The notes below the pieces were generated by a model. The model saw only the letters and a list, made by a program, of their open reading frames with translations, was not told where the DNA came from and searched no databases. DNA of 64,000 nt from Chryseobacterium viscerum. GTDB taxonomy: Bacteria > Bacteroidota > Bacteroidia > Flavobacteriales > Weeksellaceae. Both the position numbers and the translations under genes were made by a program. Where the stretch lies: assembly GCF_025949665.1 (NCBI RefSeq), contig NZ_JAPDFT010000005.1, forward strand, positions 124,001 through 188,000, given 5' to 3'. Positions 44,101 to 59,100 of the stretch are shown here, in pieces; within the stretch, counting starts at the first letter, position 1, and each line of letters begins with the position of its first letter.

Positions 44101-47100
44101 GATGATTTCTTCCGTTTGGGAGGAAACAGTATCATGGCAATAAAGCTGATCAGCAAAATACAGTACGAACTGAAGCTGCAGGCTAATGTATCCATGGTGT
44201 TTAGCCACAAAACCATTGTTTCTTTAGCTGAGGTTTTAAGCGGAGAAAATAATATTGATAAACAGGAGAAAATAGTCCCTTTAGAAGTGACTTCAGAGGA
44301 AGATCAACGATTATCCTTTGCTCAGGAAAGACTTTGGTTTATTGAAAAATTTGAAGAAGGGAGTAATGTTTACAATATTCCAATGGTATTTAAGCTTGGA
44401 ACCCATGTTCAGACAGAATTTCTTCAGCAGTCTTTTGAAATGCTGATTCAGCGTCATGAAGTCTTGCGCAGTATGATCCGCTCAACAGAAGAGGGAATGG
44501 GATATCAGGTGGTTACAGACCAGAATATTCAGCTTTCTGTAAAAGAGGTTCAAACGAGAGAAGAGCTTGATGAGGAGATCAATAATGCCAATAATAAAAT
44601 TTTTAATTTAGAGGAAGAACTTCCATTGAATGTAGTCCTTTTCAGGTTGAAAGATCAGAAATATGTATCCGTTGTAGTTCACCACATCGCTTTTGATGGA
44701 TGGTCTACAGATATTTTTATCAAAGAAATTAACAGTATTTATCACTGCCTTGCAGAAGGAAAAACACCGGAACTTCCAGTTTTAAATATTCAATATAAAG
44801 ACTTTGCATTATGGCAGAGAAACTATCTTAAAGGAGATACACTTGATCAGCAGATTATTTACTGGAAAGATAAACTTAATGAATTTCAAACGCTTGATCT
44901 TCCATTGGATTTTAAAAGGCCGGCACAAACCTCTTACGAAGGAGCAACGGAATATTTTAACTTGCCAGCCGATCTTGTGACAAACCTGAGAGAGCTTTCA
45001 AAAGAGCTGGGAGTAAGTTTATATAGCGTGATGCTTAGTGGTTATTCACTGATGTTGTCCGCTTATTCAGGTCAGGATGACATTATTGTTGGAAGCCCTG
45101 TTGCCAACCGTCATCATGCAGGTCTTGAAAATATCATCGGTTTCTTTGTTAATACATTGGCGCTAAGAGAGAAAATTGATCCCAATCAGGAGCTTAAAGA
45201 CTTTATTTTACAGGTTTCCCAATCCGTAATGGAGGCACAATCTCATCAGGATCTTCCTTTTGAAAAGCTGGTAGAAGAGTTGAAAATAGATCAGGATATG
45301 TCCCGCCATCCGATTTTCCAGGTTATGTTTGGGCTTCAGAACTTTGAAGAAGGAATTTATTCTGCCCATACAGATGAAGCGATTCTTCTTCCTTTTGACG
45401 GGAATATCAATTATCAAACGGCAAAGTTCGATTTAACCATGATGATTGATGATCATGGAGAAGAAGTATGGGGAATATTCAACTATGCAGCATCACTTTT
45501 CAATAGAGATACGATTTTGCGTATGAAGGATACTTATGTATTGCTTCTTGAACAGCTTGTTGATCTCAGAAATAAAAAAGAAGAAAGCAGTAAGATCAAT
45601 GGTCTTTCTTTTATGACAAAAGAAGAGCATAAAAAGATCATAGTAGATCAGAATACATCAGAAAGCTGCCCTGAAACGTATACTATTCACAGATTATTTG
45701 AAGATCAGGTACAAAAAAATCCGGATCGTACAGCATTAGTATATCAGAATATTCGATTATCTTATCAGGAGTTGAATGTGAGAGCAAACCGTCTTGCCCA
45801 TTTTCTTATTGAAACCTATAATCTTCAGGCCGAAGATATGGTTCCTTTATTTTTGGAGCGGTCTGAAGATATGATTATTGCTATTCTTGCTGTTTTAAAA
45901 ACCGGAGCAGCCTACGTTCCTATGGATCCGTCTTATCCGGCAGACAGAATAAGACATATTTTGGATGATACGAATGCAGAAATTATTCTTACTCAGGAAA
46001 AAATATCAGAAAAAATCCAGAATATAGATCTTACCAAGAACATTATCTCATTGGATGATGTTTCTTTCCGGGATGTCATTGAAAAAAGCAATGCAGAGAA
46101 CCCTGAGACTGAAAATAAGTCAGATAAACTGGCTTATGTGATCTATACCAGTGGAACAACGGGAATGCCTAAAGGGGTAATGATTGAGCACAGAAATGTG
46201 GTAAATGTAGTGACTCAGATCAGAGAGGCTTATGGTTTCAGTGAGAATGAGAAGATAACAGCGTTTACTTCTTATGTATTTGATGTATCGGTATCAGAAT
46301 TTTTTAATACTCTATTGTACGGAAATGAACTGCATATCTTAGATGAAACCATTAAAAAAGATGCAGATTCAATAAGCAGATATTTACTTGATCATCAGAT
46401 AGCATATGCGTATCTGCCTCCGGTAATGTTATCTGTTCTTCCTCGTATTGAATATCCTGATCTGAAAGGATTACTGTATGCTGGTGAACCATGTGATTAT
46501 GAAACCGGAAAGTACTGGTCAGAATATACAAGCCTTTATAACCTTTATGGACCTACAGAAGTTACAATTTATGCAACTTACAAAAAAGTAGAGCATGGTG
46601 ATGTCCATTTGATCGGACATGCCGTAGAAAATACTTCAGTGTATGTACTGGATGGCCTTCATCGCCCGGTTCCCGTAGGAGCTGTTGGAGAACTTTACCT
46701 TGGAGGAGTTGGAATTGCACGAGGCTATCTTAACAGACCCGAGCTGACTTCAGAACGCTTTATTCTGAATCCTTTTCAAACAGAAGAACAGAAAGTATAC
46801 AGTAAGAACGGAAAACTTTATAAAACAGGAGACTTAGTAAAATATCATGCCGATGGAGAGTTGGAATATATCGGAAGAAATGACTTCCAGGTAAAGATCC
46901 GCGGCTATAGAATTGAGCTTGGGGAAATTGAAAACAAGTTGCAGCAAAATCCGGTAATTCGCCAGTCGGTAGTTCTTGCTAAAACCAATAAAGCAGGAAT
47001 GAAATATCTTGTTGGATATTATGTATCTGATGCTGCGATAGAATCTCATGAAATTTCAGAATTTCTGGCAGAAACCTTGCCGGAACATATGATTCCGAGT

Positions 47101-50100
47101 GTGTATGTACATCTTGAGAAACTTCCATTGACCATTAATGGGAAATTAGATAGAAAGCAACTCCCTGAACCGGAATTTACGATAAGCAGTGAATATACAG
47201 CCCCTGAAAACGAATTACAGAAAAAGCTATGTCAGGTTTATGCAGACGTTCTTGGTCTGAACACTTCAGTCATTGGAATTCATGATGATTTCTTCCGTCT
47301 TGGAGGAAACAGTATCATGGCCATAAGATTGATCAGCAGTATCAAAAAAGCTTTGAATGTATCAATAGGAGTAGCGGTTGTCTTTACTCATAAAACAGTA
47401 GCCTCTCTGTCTCATGTCATTGGCAGCAAGGTTGATGCAGGGTATCAGGAAAATATTGTTCCGATAAAAGTATCTTCTCCGGAAGAACAGCTGCTATCTT
47501 TTGCTCAGGAAAGACTTTGGTTTATTGAAAACTTTGAAGGTGGAAGTAATGCCTATAATGTTCCAATGGCCTTCAGATTAAACAAAGAAATACAGTTGGA
47601 TGTTCTTCAGAGATCATTAGAGACAGTTGTAATGCGACATGAAGTGCTTCGTTCCGTAATCCGGGCTGCAGAAAGTGGAATCGGTTATCAGGTTGTTACA
47701 GATCTTATCCCTGAATTCAAGTATAGAGAAGTTGGAACCAAAGAGGAATTGGAGAAAAACATAGATCAATGTGCCCATAAAGTATTCCGTCTGGAAGAAG
47801 AAATTCCGGTAGAAACTACTGTTTTCAGGTGGGAAGAAAATCATTATCTGTCTGTTGTAATTCATCACATTGCATTTGACGGATGGTCTGCGGATCTGTT
47901 TTTAAAAGAAATACAAACAGTATACAATGCTCTTGTTAAAGGGGGATATCCTCAGCTTCCGGAATTAAAAATTCAATATAAAGACTTTGCTTTATGGCAG
48001 AGAAACCATCTTACGGGTGAAACCTTAGAGAAGCAGATCAGTTACTGGAAAAATAATCTTGAAGACTTTGAAGCTCTTAGCCTTCCTTTAGATTTCAAAA
48101 GGCCAGCTAACATCTCTTATGACGGTGCTACAGCCCATTTCAGTCTTTCCCTGGAAGTAGGTTCTGGATTGAGAAAACTTTCCAGAGAATGGGGAGTGAG
48201 TTTGTACAGTGTGATGTTAGGAGGATATTATTTGATGCTTTCGGCTTATTCAGGCCAGGATGATATTGTCGTAGGAAGCCCTATTGCCAACCGTCATCAT
48301 GAAGGTCTTGAAGATATGATCGGTTTCTTTGTGAATACATTGGCGCTGAGAGAGAAGATCAATGCAGAACAGGATCTTAAAGATTTTATTCTTCAGATTT
48401 CAAAATCAGTAACAGATGCCCAATCTTATCAGGAACTTCCATTTGAAAAACTAGTGGATGAACTGGATATAGAGCAGGACACTTCAAAACACCCGGTTTT
48501 CCAGGTAATGTTCGGAGTTCAAAGCTTTGGAATGAATGCAGATCATGAAGCTGTGTTTACTCCTCTGCACCATGAAGTCAACTATCAGGCAGCTAAGTTT
48601 GATCTGACCACTATGATTGATGACGGAGAAGAAACGATCAGGGGAATATTCAACTATGCAACCTCTCTTTTCAAAAAAGAAACGGTTTTGAGAATGCAGG
48701 GTACTTATCTTCTGCTTCTTAATCAGTTGGCTGCAATAGGAGAGAGCAGTTATAAAAAGATAAAAATCAACGAATTCCGTCTTCTGGAAGATTCAAATTA
48801 CAGCCAAATCACAGAAGGGTGGAATGAAACGATTTCTGACTATGCTTCTGATAAAACAATACAGCAATTGTTTGAAGATCAGGTGGTAAAAACACCCGAT
48901 GCTACAGCTTTAGTGTATCAGAATATTGAATGGTCTTATCGGGAACTGAATAAAAGATCAAACCGTTTAGCGAATTATTTAATTAGTACTTACAATCTGC
49001 AGCCGGATGATTTAATTCCTTTATGCTTGGAACGCTCCGAAAATATGCTGATGGCTATGATGGCTGTATTAAAAGCCGGAGCCGCTTATGTTCCAATGGA
49101 TCCTTCCTATCCATCAGAAAGAATTGAACATATTCTTCAGGATACGAAAGCAAGGCTTATTTTAGGTCAGGAAAGTACAATGAAACAGTTGGAAAACAAT
49201 GCTGTTGATGTTATTGCTTTGGATGAGGTTGTCTTTCAAGCAACACTTGAAACCTTTGATGTTAACAACCCTGTTACCAATGTTAAGGCTAATAATTTAG
49301 CCTATGTCATTTACACTAGTGGAACAACCGGAATGCCTAAAGGCGTACTGATAGAGCATAAAGGAGTGGCCAATCTGATACAGCAGCACGCAAAAGAATA
49401 TGGATTTCTATCAGATCAGTGCATTCAGCAGAAAAACTGTCTTTGGTATGCGAACTATGTATTTGATGCCCATGTAGCTGAGCTTTACCCGGCTCTTGTG
49501 CATGGACAATCTGTACATCTTCTGAATAAAGAAACACAGGCGGATCTTATAGGATTACAGCAGTATATTAAAGAAAATAATATAAGTATTGCTACCATTC
49601 CTCCGGTTTTACTAACCAAAGAATACATTCTTCCGTTGGAAACACTTTTAGTTGCCGGTGACATCACAAATCCGCAGGTAATGGCCCTGTATAAAGAGCA
49701 TGGAATAGACCTGGTTAATGCTTATGGACCTACAGAAAGTACCGTATGTGCAACTTTACACCACTACAACGAGGATGAAAATCCATTAAATATCGGAGGC
49801 CCGATCGGGAATGTGAGTGTTTATGTTTTAGATCAACATGTAAGACCGGTTCCGGTAGGAGCAGTGGGAGAATTATACATTGGAGGAGCTGGAATTGCAA
49901 GAGGGTATCTGAACAGACCCGAACTTACAGAAGAACGTTTTATAGCCAATCCTTTCCAGACTTTAGATCAGAAAACAAAAGGAGAAAATGAACGTCTGTA
50001 TAAAACAGGAGACCTTGTACGCTGGCTGCCGAATGGCGAGCTGGAATATATCGGAAGAAATGATTTCCAGGTAAAGATCCGTGGTTATAGAATTGAATTA

Positions 50101-53100
50101 GGTGAGATTGAAAATAAGCTGTTAACCTACCCTGGAATCCGTCAGTCAGCTGTATTAGCTAAGGAAAACAAAGGAGGGTTAAAATATCTTGCAGGTTATT
50201 ATGTCTCTGAAAATCCTATAGATTCAGTACGTCTTTCAGAATATTTATCCGAATCATTACCAGAATATATGGTTCCGGGAGTATTTGTTCATTTAACATC
50301 TTTACCATTAACAGTCAATGGAAAATTAGACAGAAGAGCATTACCTGAACCCGATTTTACAGGAAATAAAGAATATACAGCTCCGGAAACAGTGTTGCAG
50401 AAAAAATTATGTCAGATTTATGGTGAGGTTTTAGGCCTTTCTTCAGATAGCATCAGCATTCATGATGACTTTTTCAGACTGGGAGGAGATAGTATCATCA
50501 GCATTCAGTTGGTAGGAAGAATCCGCCAGCAATTGGAAGTGAGATTGAGTGTTAAAGAAGTCTTTGCTGCCCGTACTACAGCTTCTCTGGCCTTACTGAT
50601 AGAAAATAAAAAGACTGAAGAGGAAACTCATATTGTAGCGGAACAAGGATTGTTGCAGGGGGAAGTTCCACTTTTACCCATCCAGGAATGGTTCTTCCAT
50701 CAGATAGAATCAGGATATCTGGAAGATTTCAATCATTGGAATCAGGCATTCCTCATTAATGTTCCAAAACTTGATAAAGAACTGCTGGAACAATCTGTAA
50801 AATATCTGATCGAAAGGCATGATGCCCTCAGACTTCAGTACCACATTCAAAAGGGAGAATACATTCAGGAGTATGGAGAAATAAAAATCCCTTCAGTCAA
50901 TTATCTCAATATTTCTGGTTTGAATCAGGAAGAATTATCAACGATTTTTACCCATTGGCAGTCTCATTTTAATATTGAAAGGGGTGCGTTATATAATGTC
51001 GGATATATTGATGGTTATCAGGATAGTAGTGCAAGAGTTTATTTTGCATTTCATCACCTGATTATTGATGCTGTAAGCTGGAGAATTATCACCGAAGATT
51101 TAAAAAACATTTATCAATCCCTTGAAAAAGGAGATACAAAATCTCTTGCATCCCATATCAAAGGAACCAGCTACCGTCAGTGGGCAGAAGCTGTAAAAAC
51201 GTACAGATCAGAATCTCAGGAACAGGAGCTATTGTTTTGGAACACTATTGCAGAAACAGTTGAAGAGAATAATAGAAATCTGGAAAATTTCGTAAGTGAA
51301 AATTACCAGGAGAATCAATTGATTATATCCGAAGAAACAACCCAAAAGTTAATCAGAGGCATTCACCATGTTTACAATACGCAGATCAATGATGTGCTGC
51401 TTTCTGCATTATCTCTTTCACTTTCAGAATTAACAGGACATGAAAATCATTCCGTTGTTTTGGAAAGTCATGGCCGTGAAGAAATATTCGGTCATCTTGA
51501 TATTACGGAAACAGTAGGTTGGTTTACTTCTATGTATCCGATGCTTTTAAAGAAAGGTGATGATTGGGCAAATACTGTAGTGGAGACTAAAGAAACACTC
51601 AGAAGCATTCCTCACAACGGAATTGGTTACGGTAGCTTGATGGGCTATACAGAACAGGAATTGCCTAAAATCAGTTTCAATTACCTGGGACAGCTGGATC
51701 AGGAAACCGGAGAAAAAAGCTGGTTTATTGCTGCAGAAGACAGCGGTTTAAGTATTGGGAATAAAAACAAAGACACTTACTATATCAGTATCAATGGTGC
51801 TGTAATAGACGGTAAACTTCAGTTTAAGGTTGCGGGTTATCTGAAAGATGATCAGATAAGTTTGTTCTCAGAATCTTTTAAAACAAAAATAGAGGAAGTT
51901 GTTCATCAGTTTTCCCAAACAAACAGAAACTTCCTGACTCCATCTGATGTAGATTATATAGTTGAAGAAGCTCAGCTTGCAGACATTCAGAAGGAAGGAG
52001 AAATTGAAGGAGTTTATTTGGCCAACAGTTTACAGGAAGGGTTTGTATATCATGCTTTAAATCAAGGGGAAACAGATGATGCTTACCGTGTACAATTAAT
52101 CTGGGATTATTTTGCCGAAATCAACGCTGAAAAACTCAAAAAATCATGGGAACTGACACAGGAACGCTATCCCGCACTCAGAATAAGATTTAACTGGAAT
52201 GGAGAAATCGTTCAGGTTATTGATAAAAAAGGAAATCTGGATTGGAGATATCAGGATATCAGCGGGATCAATGAAGAAGCTCAGAATGGTCTGATTGAAA
52301 AAATAACACAAAAAGACCGCTTTGAGGTGTATGATCTATCCAAAGGCAATCTCTTCAGAATTTATCTTTTCAAACGAGGAGAAAGCCATTACAGCTGCTT
52401 GCTTAGCAACCATCATGCGATTCTGGATGGATGGAGCTTGCCTGTTATTCTGAATAGCGTTCATGAATCATATCTTCAACTGAACAAAAATCATCAGCCT
52501 GAATTTATTGCAGATACAGCGTATACGGATACCCAAAAATACCTGCAGCAAAATAAAGAACTCAGCAGAAGCTTCTGGAAAAGCTATATGGATCAGGTTG
52601 AAGATCAGGAGGATCTGACTAATTTATTGAAAGAAAGTCAAAGACATACAGATCTGGGTATTTATAAACATATCAAAGATCATCAGGATGTAGAACTTTT
52701 GATAGAAGGAGAGCAGTATCAACAATTAAAAGAATTTACCCAAACAAATGGCTTTACTGTAAATGCTGTTCTGCAGTATTTATGGCATCATCAGCTGAAG
52801 ATTTATAGTAATTCTGAAGTGACTGTCGTAGGAACTACCGTATCCGGAAGAAACCTTCCTATTGACGGAATAGAATCTTCTGCAGGACTTTATATCAATA
52901 CGCTGCCATTGATTGTTAACCATGAAGAAGGTAAAATAAAAGACCATATAGTAAAGCTTCAGGAGAATATCAGTGAGCTTAATGGCCATAGTGATGTTAA
53001 CCTGGCAAGTCTTCAACGTGATGGGCGCAGAATTTTCAGCAGTTTATTTGTCTATGAAAACTATCCTGTTCCTCAGGGAGAAAATAACAACGATCTAGGT

Positions 53101-56100
53101 TTTGTATTCAGAGATGCAGTAGAAAGATTGGATTATCCGCTTGGAGTAACAGCTTTTGAACGGGATGAGAAGGTTTCTCTTGTGGTAAGTTATGAAGGAT
53201 GTCTGTTCGGGAGAAAGATGATGAATCAGCTGCTTAAAGGCATTCAAACGACGCTGAATCAGCTGTTGGAAAAACCTGAAATGGCCTCTGAAGATCTGTC
53301 TTATATCACCTTAGAAGATCAGGAAAAAATAACAATAGACTGGAACAATACCTGGACTGAATTCCCAACAGGTAAAACGATCCAAAGCATGTTTGAAGCT
53401 CAGGCAGCTAAAACACCGGATCGTATAGCTTTGGTATATCAGGATGTAACTTTATCCTATAAAGAGCTTAATGAACGTGCAAACCACCTTGCCAACTATC
53501 TGAACAACCATTATAATCTTCAGCCGGATGATCTTGTTCCTCTATGCCTGGAACGTTCAGAAAATATGCTGATTGCTATTTTAGCTGTATTAAAATCAGG
53601 AGCAGCTTACGTTCCGATGGATCCAACCTATCCAACAGACAGAATACAACATATTCTTCAGGATACACAGGCAAAAATAGTTATTACCCAAAATAGTGTT
53701 GAGGCAAAATTCAATGAAATTCACTCAGAAAAAGCAGAAATTCTGTTATTAGATGATGAAAAACTGATAAAAAAGCTTGAAAACAGAAGTATTGAAAATC
53801 CGGTTACTCAAACTCAGGCAGACGATCTGGCTTATGTGATCTATACCAGTGGAACAACAGGGATGCCTAAAGGAGTAATGATAGAGCATAGAGGGGTGAT
53901 AAACCTGGTTAGTGACCTTTATGCCCGTTACGACCTGAATGAATCTGAAATCATTCTTCAGTTTGCCAACTATGTATTTGATGCCTCGGTAGAGCAGATT
54001 TTCTTAGGCTTATTGAATGGATGTCAATTACTGTTCATAGACAATCAGGAAATGCTGAATGAAGAGGAATATATCAGGAAATTAAAGGATTATAAAGTAA
54101 CCTATCTGCCTTTTACCCCTTCCGTACTGCAAAATATAGATGTTACAACAGTAGAAAGTGTGCGGACATTAGACTCCGGAGGAGAGGCTTTACCGGCAGA
54201 TCTGCATAGCAAATTGAAAAATGGAAACTTCCTGTTTGTTAACTCTTATGGGCCTACAGAAGTTACCATTACGTCCCTTGTCAATACCAATCGTGAGATC
54301 AACTGCATTGGACGTCCGCTTAATAATACAAGTGTATACGTTCTGGATCAGTTTTACCGTCCCGTTCCTGTAGGCGCTGTAGGAGAGCTTTATATCGGAG
54401 GAGTTGGGGTGGCTCGTGGGTATCTGAACAGACCGGAGCTTACAGAAGAACGTTTCATCAGTAATCCATTCCAGACAGAAGAACAGAAAAGCAGAGTTGA
54501 AAACAGCAGAATTTATAAAACTGGAGACCTTGTACGGTGGCTTCCGGACGGAAATATTGATTATATCGGAAGAAATGACTTCCAGGTAAAAATAAGAGGA
54601 TTCCGTATAGAATTAGGAGAAATCGAAAACAGATTGCTTCAGTATCCGGGAATCCGCCAGGGAACAGTTCTTGTGAAAGAAAACAGTGCAGGACTGAAAT
54701 ATCTTGTCGGCTACTATATTGCTGATGGAAGTATAGACACCCATCTGATTTCAGAATTTATGTCAGAAACACTTCCTGAATACATGGTTCCTGCTGCATT
54801 TGTGCATTTAACAACATTACCACTGACAATCAATGGTAAACTTGACAGAAAACAGCTTCCTGAACCTGAATTTACCATAAATAAAGAATATACAACCCCT
54901 CAAAGTGAACTTCAGAAAAAACTTGTAGAAATCTATGGAGAAGTACTGGGACTATCTGCTGAGAATATCAGCATTCATGATGATTTCTTCAGATTAGGAG
55001 GAAACAGTATTATGGCGATCAAGCTTATCAGTAAGATCAAACAAAACATAGATTTGCAGGTAAATGTTGCTAAAATATTCAGCAATAAAACAGTTGTGGC
55101 CCTGGAAAAAGTCCTGATGGATGATAATAATCCTACTGAGCAGATAAGCATACAGCATGTTGAAGTAAATACTCCGGAAGAACAGAGATTATCCTTTGCT
55201 CAGGAAAGACTTTGGTTTATAGAAGCTTATGAAAAAGGAAGCAATGCCTACAACATTCCAATGGCGGCTGTTCTGGATGATAAAACAGATATTGAGGCTT
55301 TATGTACAGCTTTAAAAGCCGTTGTAAAACGTCATGAAGTACTTCGTTCAGTTATCAGAACCACAGAAGAAGGAGTAGGGTATCAGGTAGTTACAGACTT
55401 ACTTCCTGAAATTAAAAGAACAGAAGTATATACCAGGGAAGAACTTGATCATCATATCAATCAATGCGCCAATAAGGTATTTAACCTTGATGAAGAAATT
55501 CCGGTACATATAGAATTTTTTACGTTTGAAAATCAGAATTATATCTCCATTGTTATTCACCATATTGCTTTTGACGGATGGTCTGCTGATATATTTCTAA
55601 ATGAGGTACAAACTATTTATAACAACCTGATTAAAGGGGAAACTTCAGAGCTTTCAGCCTTAAAAATCCAGTATAAGGACTTCGCTTTATGGCAAAGAAA
55701 TTACCTTACAGGAGACCGGATGGAGCAGCAGATCAGTTATTGGAAAAGCCAGCTGGAAGATTTCCAGAACCTTGATCTTCCTACAGACTTCCGAAGACCT
55801 TTGCAAATATCGTATGAAGGAGAAAACTTATACTTCAACCTGACCATAGAGCAGGGCGAAAAACTTAGAAACCTATCCAAAGATCTCGGAGTGAGTCTGT
55901 ACAGTGTCATGCTGGGAGGTTATTATCTGATGTTATCTGCCTATTCAGGGCAAGATGATATTGTGGTGGGTAGCCCGATTGCAAACCGACACCATGCCGG
56001 CTTGGAAGATATTATAGGATTCTTTGTCAATACACTTGCATTAAGAGAAAAAATAGACCCGAAACAAAGCCTTAAAGATTTTATTCTTCAGGTATCAAAG

Positions 56101-59100
56101 TCCGTTACAGATGCACAATCTCATCAGGATCTTCCGTTTGAGAAGCTGGTAGACGAACTGGGAATAGAACAGGATACTTCAAGACATCCGGTTTTCCAGG
56201 TGATGTTCGGATTACAGAATGAAACAGTACTTATCCAGAATAATGAGGCTATATTTTATCCGTTTGACGGACAATTAGGCTATCAGGTAGCGAAGTTTGA
56301 TCTGACCACTATGATTGATGACAATGGAGAAAATATCCATGGAATGTTCAATTATGCCAAAGCAGTATTTTCTAGGGAAACAATTCAGAATATGATTGAT
56401 TCTTACTTGTTTTTGCTTAATCAGATCGCAGAAACTGATGAATATGAAACAACACAGCTTTCCGAATTAGATCTAGTTCCGCAGGAAAATTATAAAAAGA
56501 TTACGGAGAACTGGAATACTATCCGCAAAGAATATCCATCAGAAATGACTATTCATGAGCTGTTTGAACAGCAGGTTGAAAAAACACCACATCAAACAGC
56601 GTTGGTATATCAGAATGTTAGGTTGTCTTACAAAGAATTGAACGAAAAAGCCAACCGCTTGGCCAACCATCTCATAGAAGCCTATGACCTTCAGCCTGAT
56701 GATTTGATTCCCTTATGCCTTGAGCGTTCAGAAAACTTGCTGATTGCCATTCTGGCGGTATTAAAAGCTGGTGCTGCTTATGTACCGATGGATCCTTCCT
56801 ATCCTGCAGACAGAATCCGTCATATTCTGAAAGATACTGGAGCGAAAATTGTAGTGGCAGAAGAAAATACGGCTGATAAAACAGAACATTCAAATGTAAT
56901 CACATTGGATGAGGTTAGTTTTAAAGCTTTACTTGAAACAGCTGATTCTAATAATCCTGTAACCAATACAAAATCTACTGATCTGGCCTATGTCATTTAC
57001 ACCAGCGGAACAACAGGGTTGCCAAAAGGGGTAATGATTGAACATCGAGGAGTGATAAACCTCATTGGATCAATGATAAAGGCTCACCGACTTGAAGAAT
57101 ATAAAGAAGTAGGCTGCTATTCAAATTATGTTTTTGATGCCTTTGTTTATGAAGCGTTCCCTGTGCTTTGTAACGGGAATACCTTATGGTTATATAGCAA
57201 TGATCTCAGAACTTCAGTAGGAGAACTTAATGAGTATATCAATGAAAATAAAATAGAAGTTTCCTTTATTCCACCAGTTTTGTTAAGAGAAATTGTGGAG
57301 AACGGAACAAGCTTACAGTTGATTTTCGCAGGAGGTGAAAGCTTCCCGGCTTTAGATCAGAATATTGATGATATTATCCTGATTAACGAGTATGGTCCGA
57401 CAGAAGGAACCGTATGTTCTACCTTGCACTATTACAAAGAAGATTATAATGCATTAAACATTGGTGGTCCTATAGACAACATGAGTGTTTATGTGCTGGA
57501 TCAGCATCTTCGTCTCGTTCCGGAAGGAGCAGTAGGAGAGTTGTACATCAGCGGAGCAGGAATTGCCAGAGGATATCTGAACAGACCGGAGCTTACTGAA
57601 GAACTTTTCATCGCAAACCCTTTCCAGACTCGGGAACAAAAAGAAAGAGGTGAAAATAACCGTTTGTATAAAACCGGAGATTTAGTACGTTGGCTTGCTA
57701 ATGGAGAATTGGAATACATCGGAAGAAATGATTTCCAGGTTAAAATAAGAGGACACAGAATCGAGTTAGGAGAAATTGAAAATACACTGCAGCAATATCC
57801 TGAAATCAAACAAACTGTAGTCTTAGCTAAAGAAAACCAGGCAGGATTGAAATATCTTGCAGGGTATTATGTGTCTGAGTCAGTGATAGATTCTGATGTG
57901 CTTTCAGACCATTTATCAGCTTCATTGCCGGAATATATGATCCCGGCAGTATTTGTTCATCTGAACTCTTTACCTCTGACAATCAATGGTAAACTGGATA
58001 GAAGAGCTTTGCCAGAACCGGAATTTACCGGTGGAAAAGAATATACAGCGCCTGAGACTGATCTTCAGAAAAAATTAACTGAAGTTTATGGTGAAGTTTT
58101 AGGTATTCCATCTGAAACAATCAGTATTCATGAAGATTTCTTCAGATTGGGAGGAAACAGTATCATGGCCATTAAACTGATCAGTAAGATCAGACAGGTT
58201 TTGGGAGTACAAATTGCTGTAGCAGCTGTTTTCAGTCATAAAACCATTGCTTCACTTTCTCATATATTGGCAGATGAAAATAATACTGCAGAACAGATTG
58301 TCATTACTCCTGTCAAGGTAGAATCTCCGGAAGAGCAGAGATTATCCTTTGCCCAGGAAAGACTTTGGTTCATCGAAAATTATGAAGGCGGAAGCAGTGC
58401 TTATAACATTCCGATGGTTTTCCGTCTGGATGAAAAAACAGATCTTCAGTCCCTATGTAAAGCTTTGGATGCCGTTGTAATGCGTCATGAAGTCCTTCGC
58501 TCCGTGATCCGTATGACCAATGATGGCTTAGGTTGGCAATCTGTGGTAGATGATATCCCTGTAATCCATCAGCAGGAAGTAAAAACAATGGCTGAGCTGG
58601 AAGAAAAAGCAAGTCATATCGCCAATAAAATCTTCAATCTGGAACAGGAACTGCCTGTAAATATTCATATTTTCAAGCTTGAAAATGATTATTATCTGTC
58701 TGTTGTCATTCACCATATTGCATTTGACGGATGGTCGGCAGGGATATTCCTGAAAGAAGTCATTCACATGTATGAGGCCATCAAAGAAGAAAAAGCCCAT
58801 AATCTTCCGGCTTTAAAAGTGCAGTATAAAGACTTTGCTTTGTGGCAGCGAAATTATCTGACGGGGGAACGCCTTAATACTCAGGTTAATTATTGGAAAA
58901 ATAAACTTAGTGGCTTCCAGAACCTTGATCTGCCATCAGATTTCAAGAGACCGGCTCAAATGTCTTATGACGGAGACAGCATTTATTTCCATATCAGTGA
59001 AGAGCAAAGCCAAAAGCTGAGAGAACTGTCAAAAGATCTTGGTGTAAGCTTATTCAGCATCCTTTTAGGAGGATATTATCTGATGCTTTCTGCCTATTCC

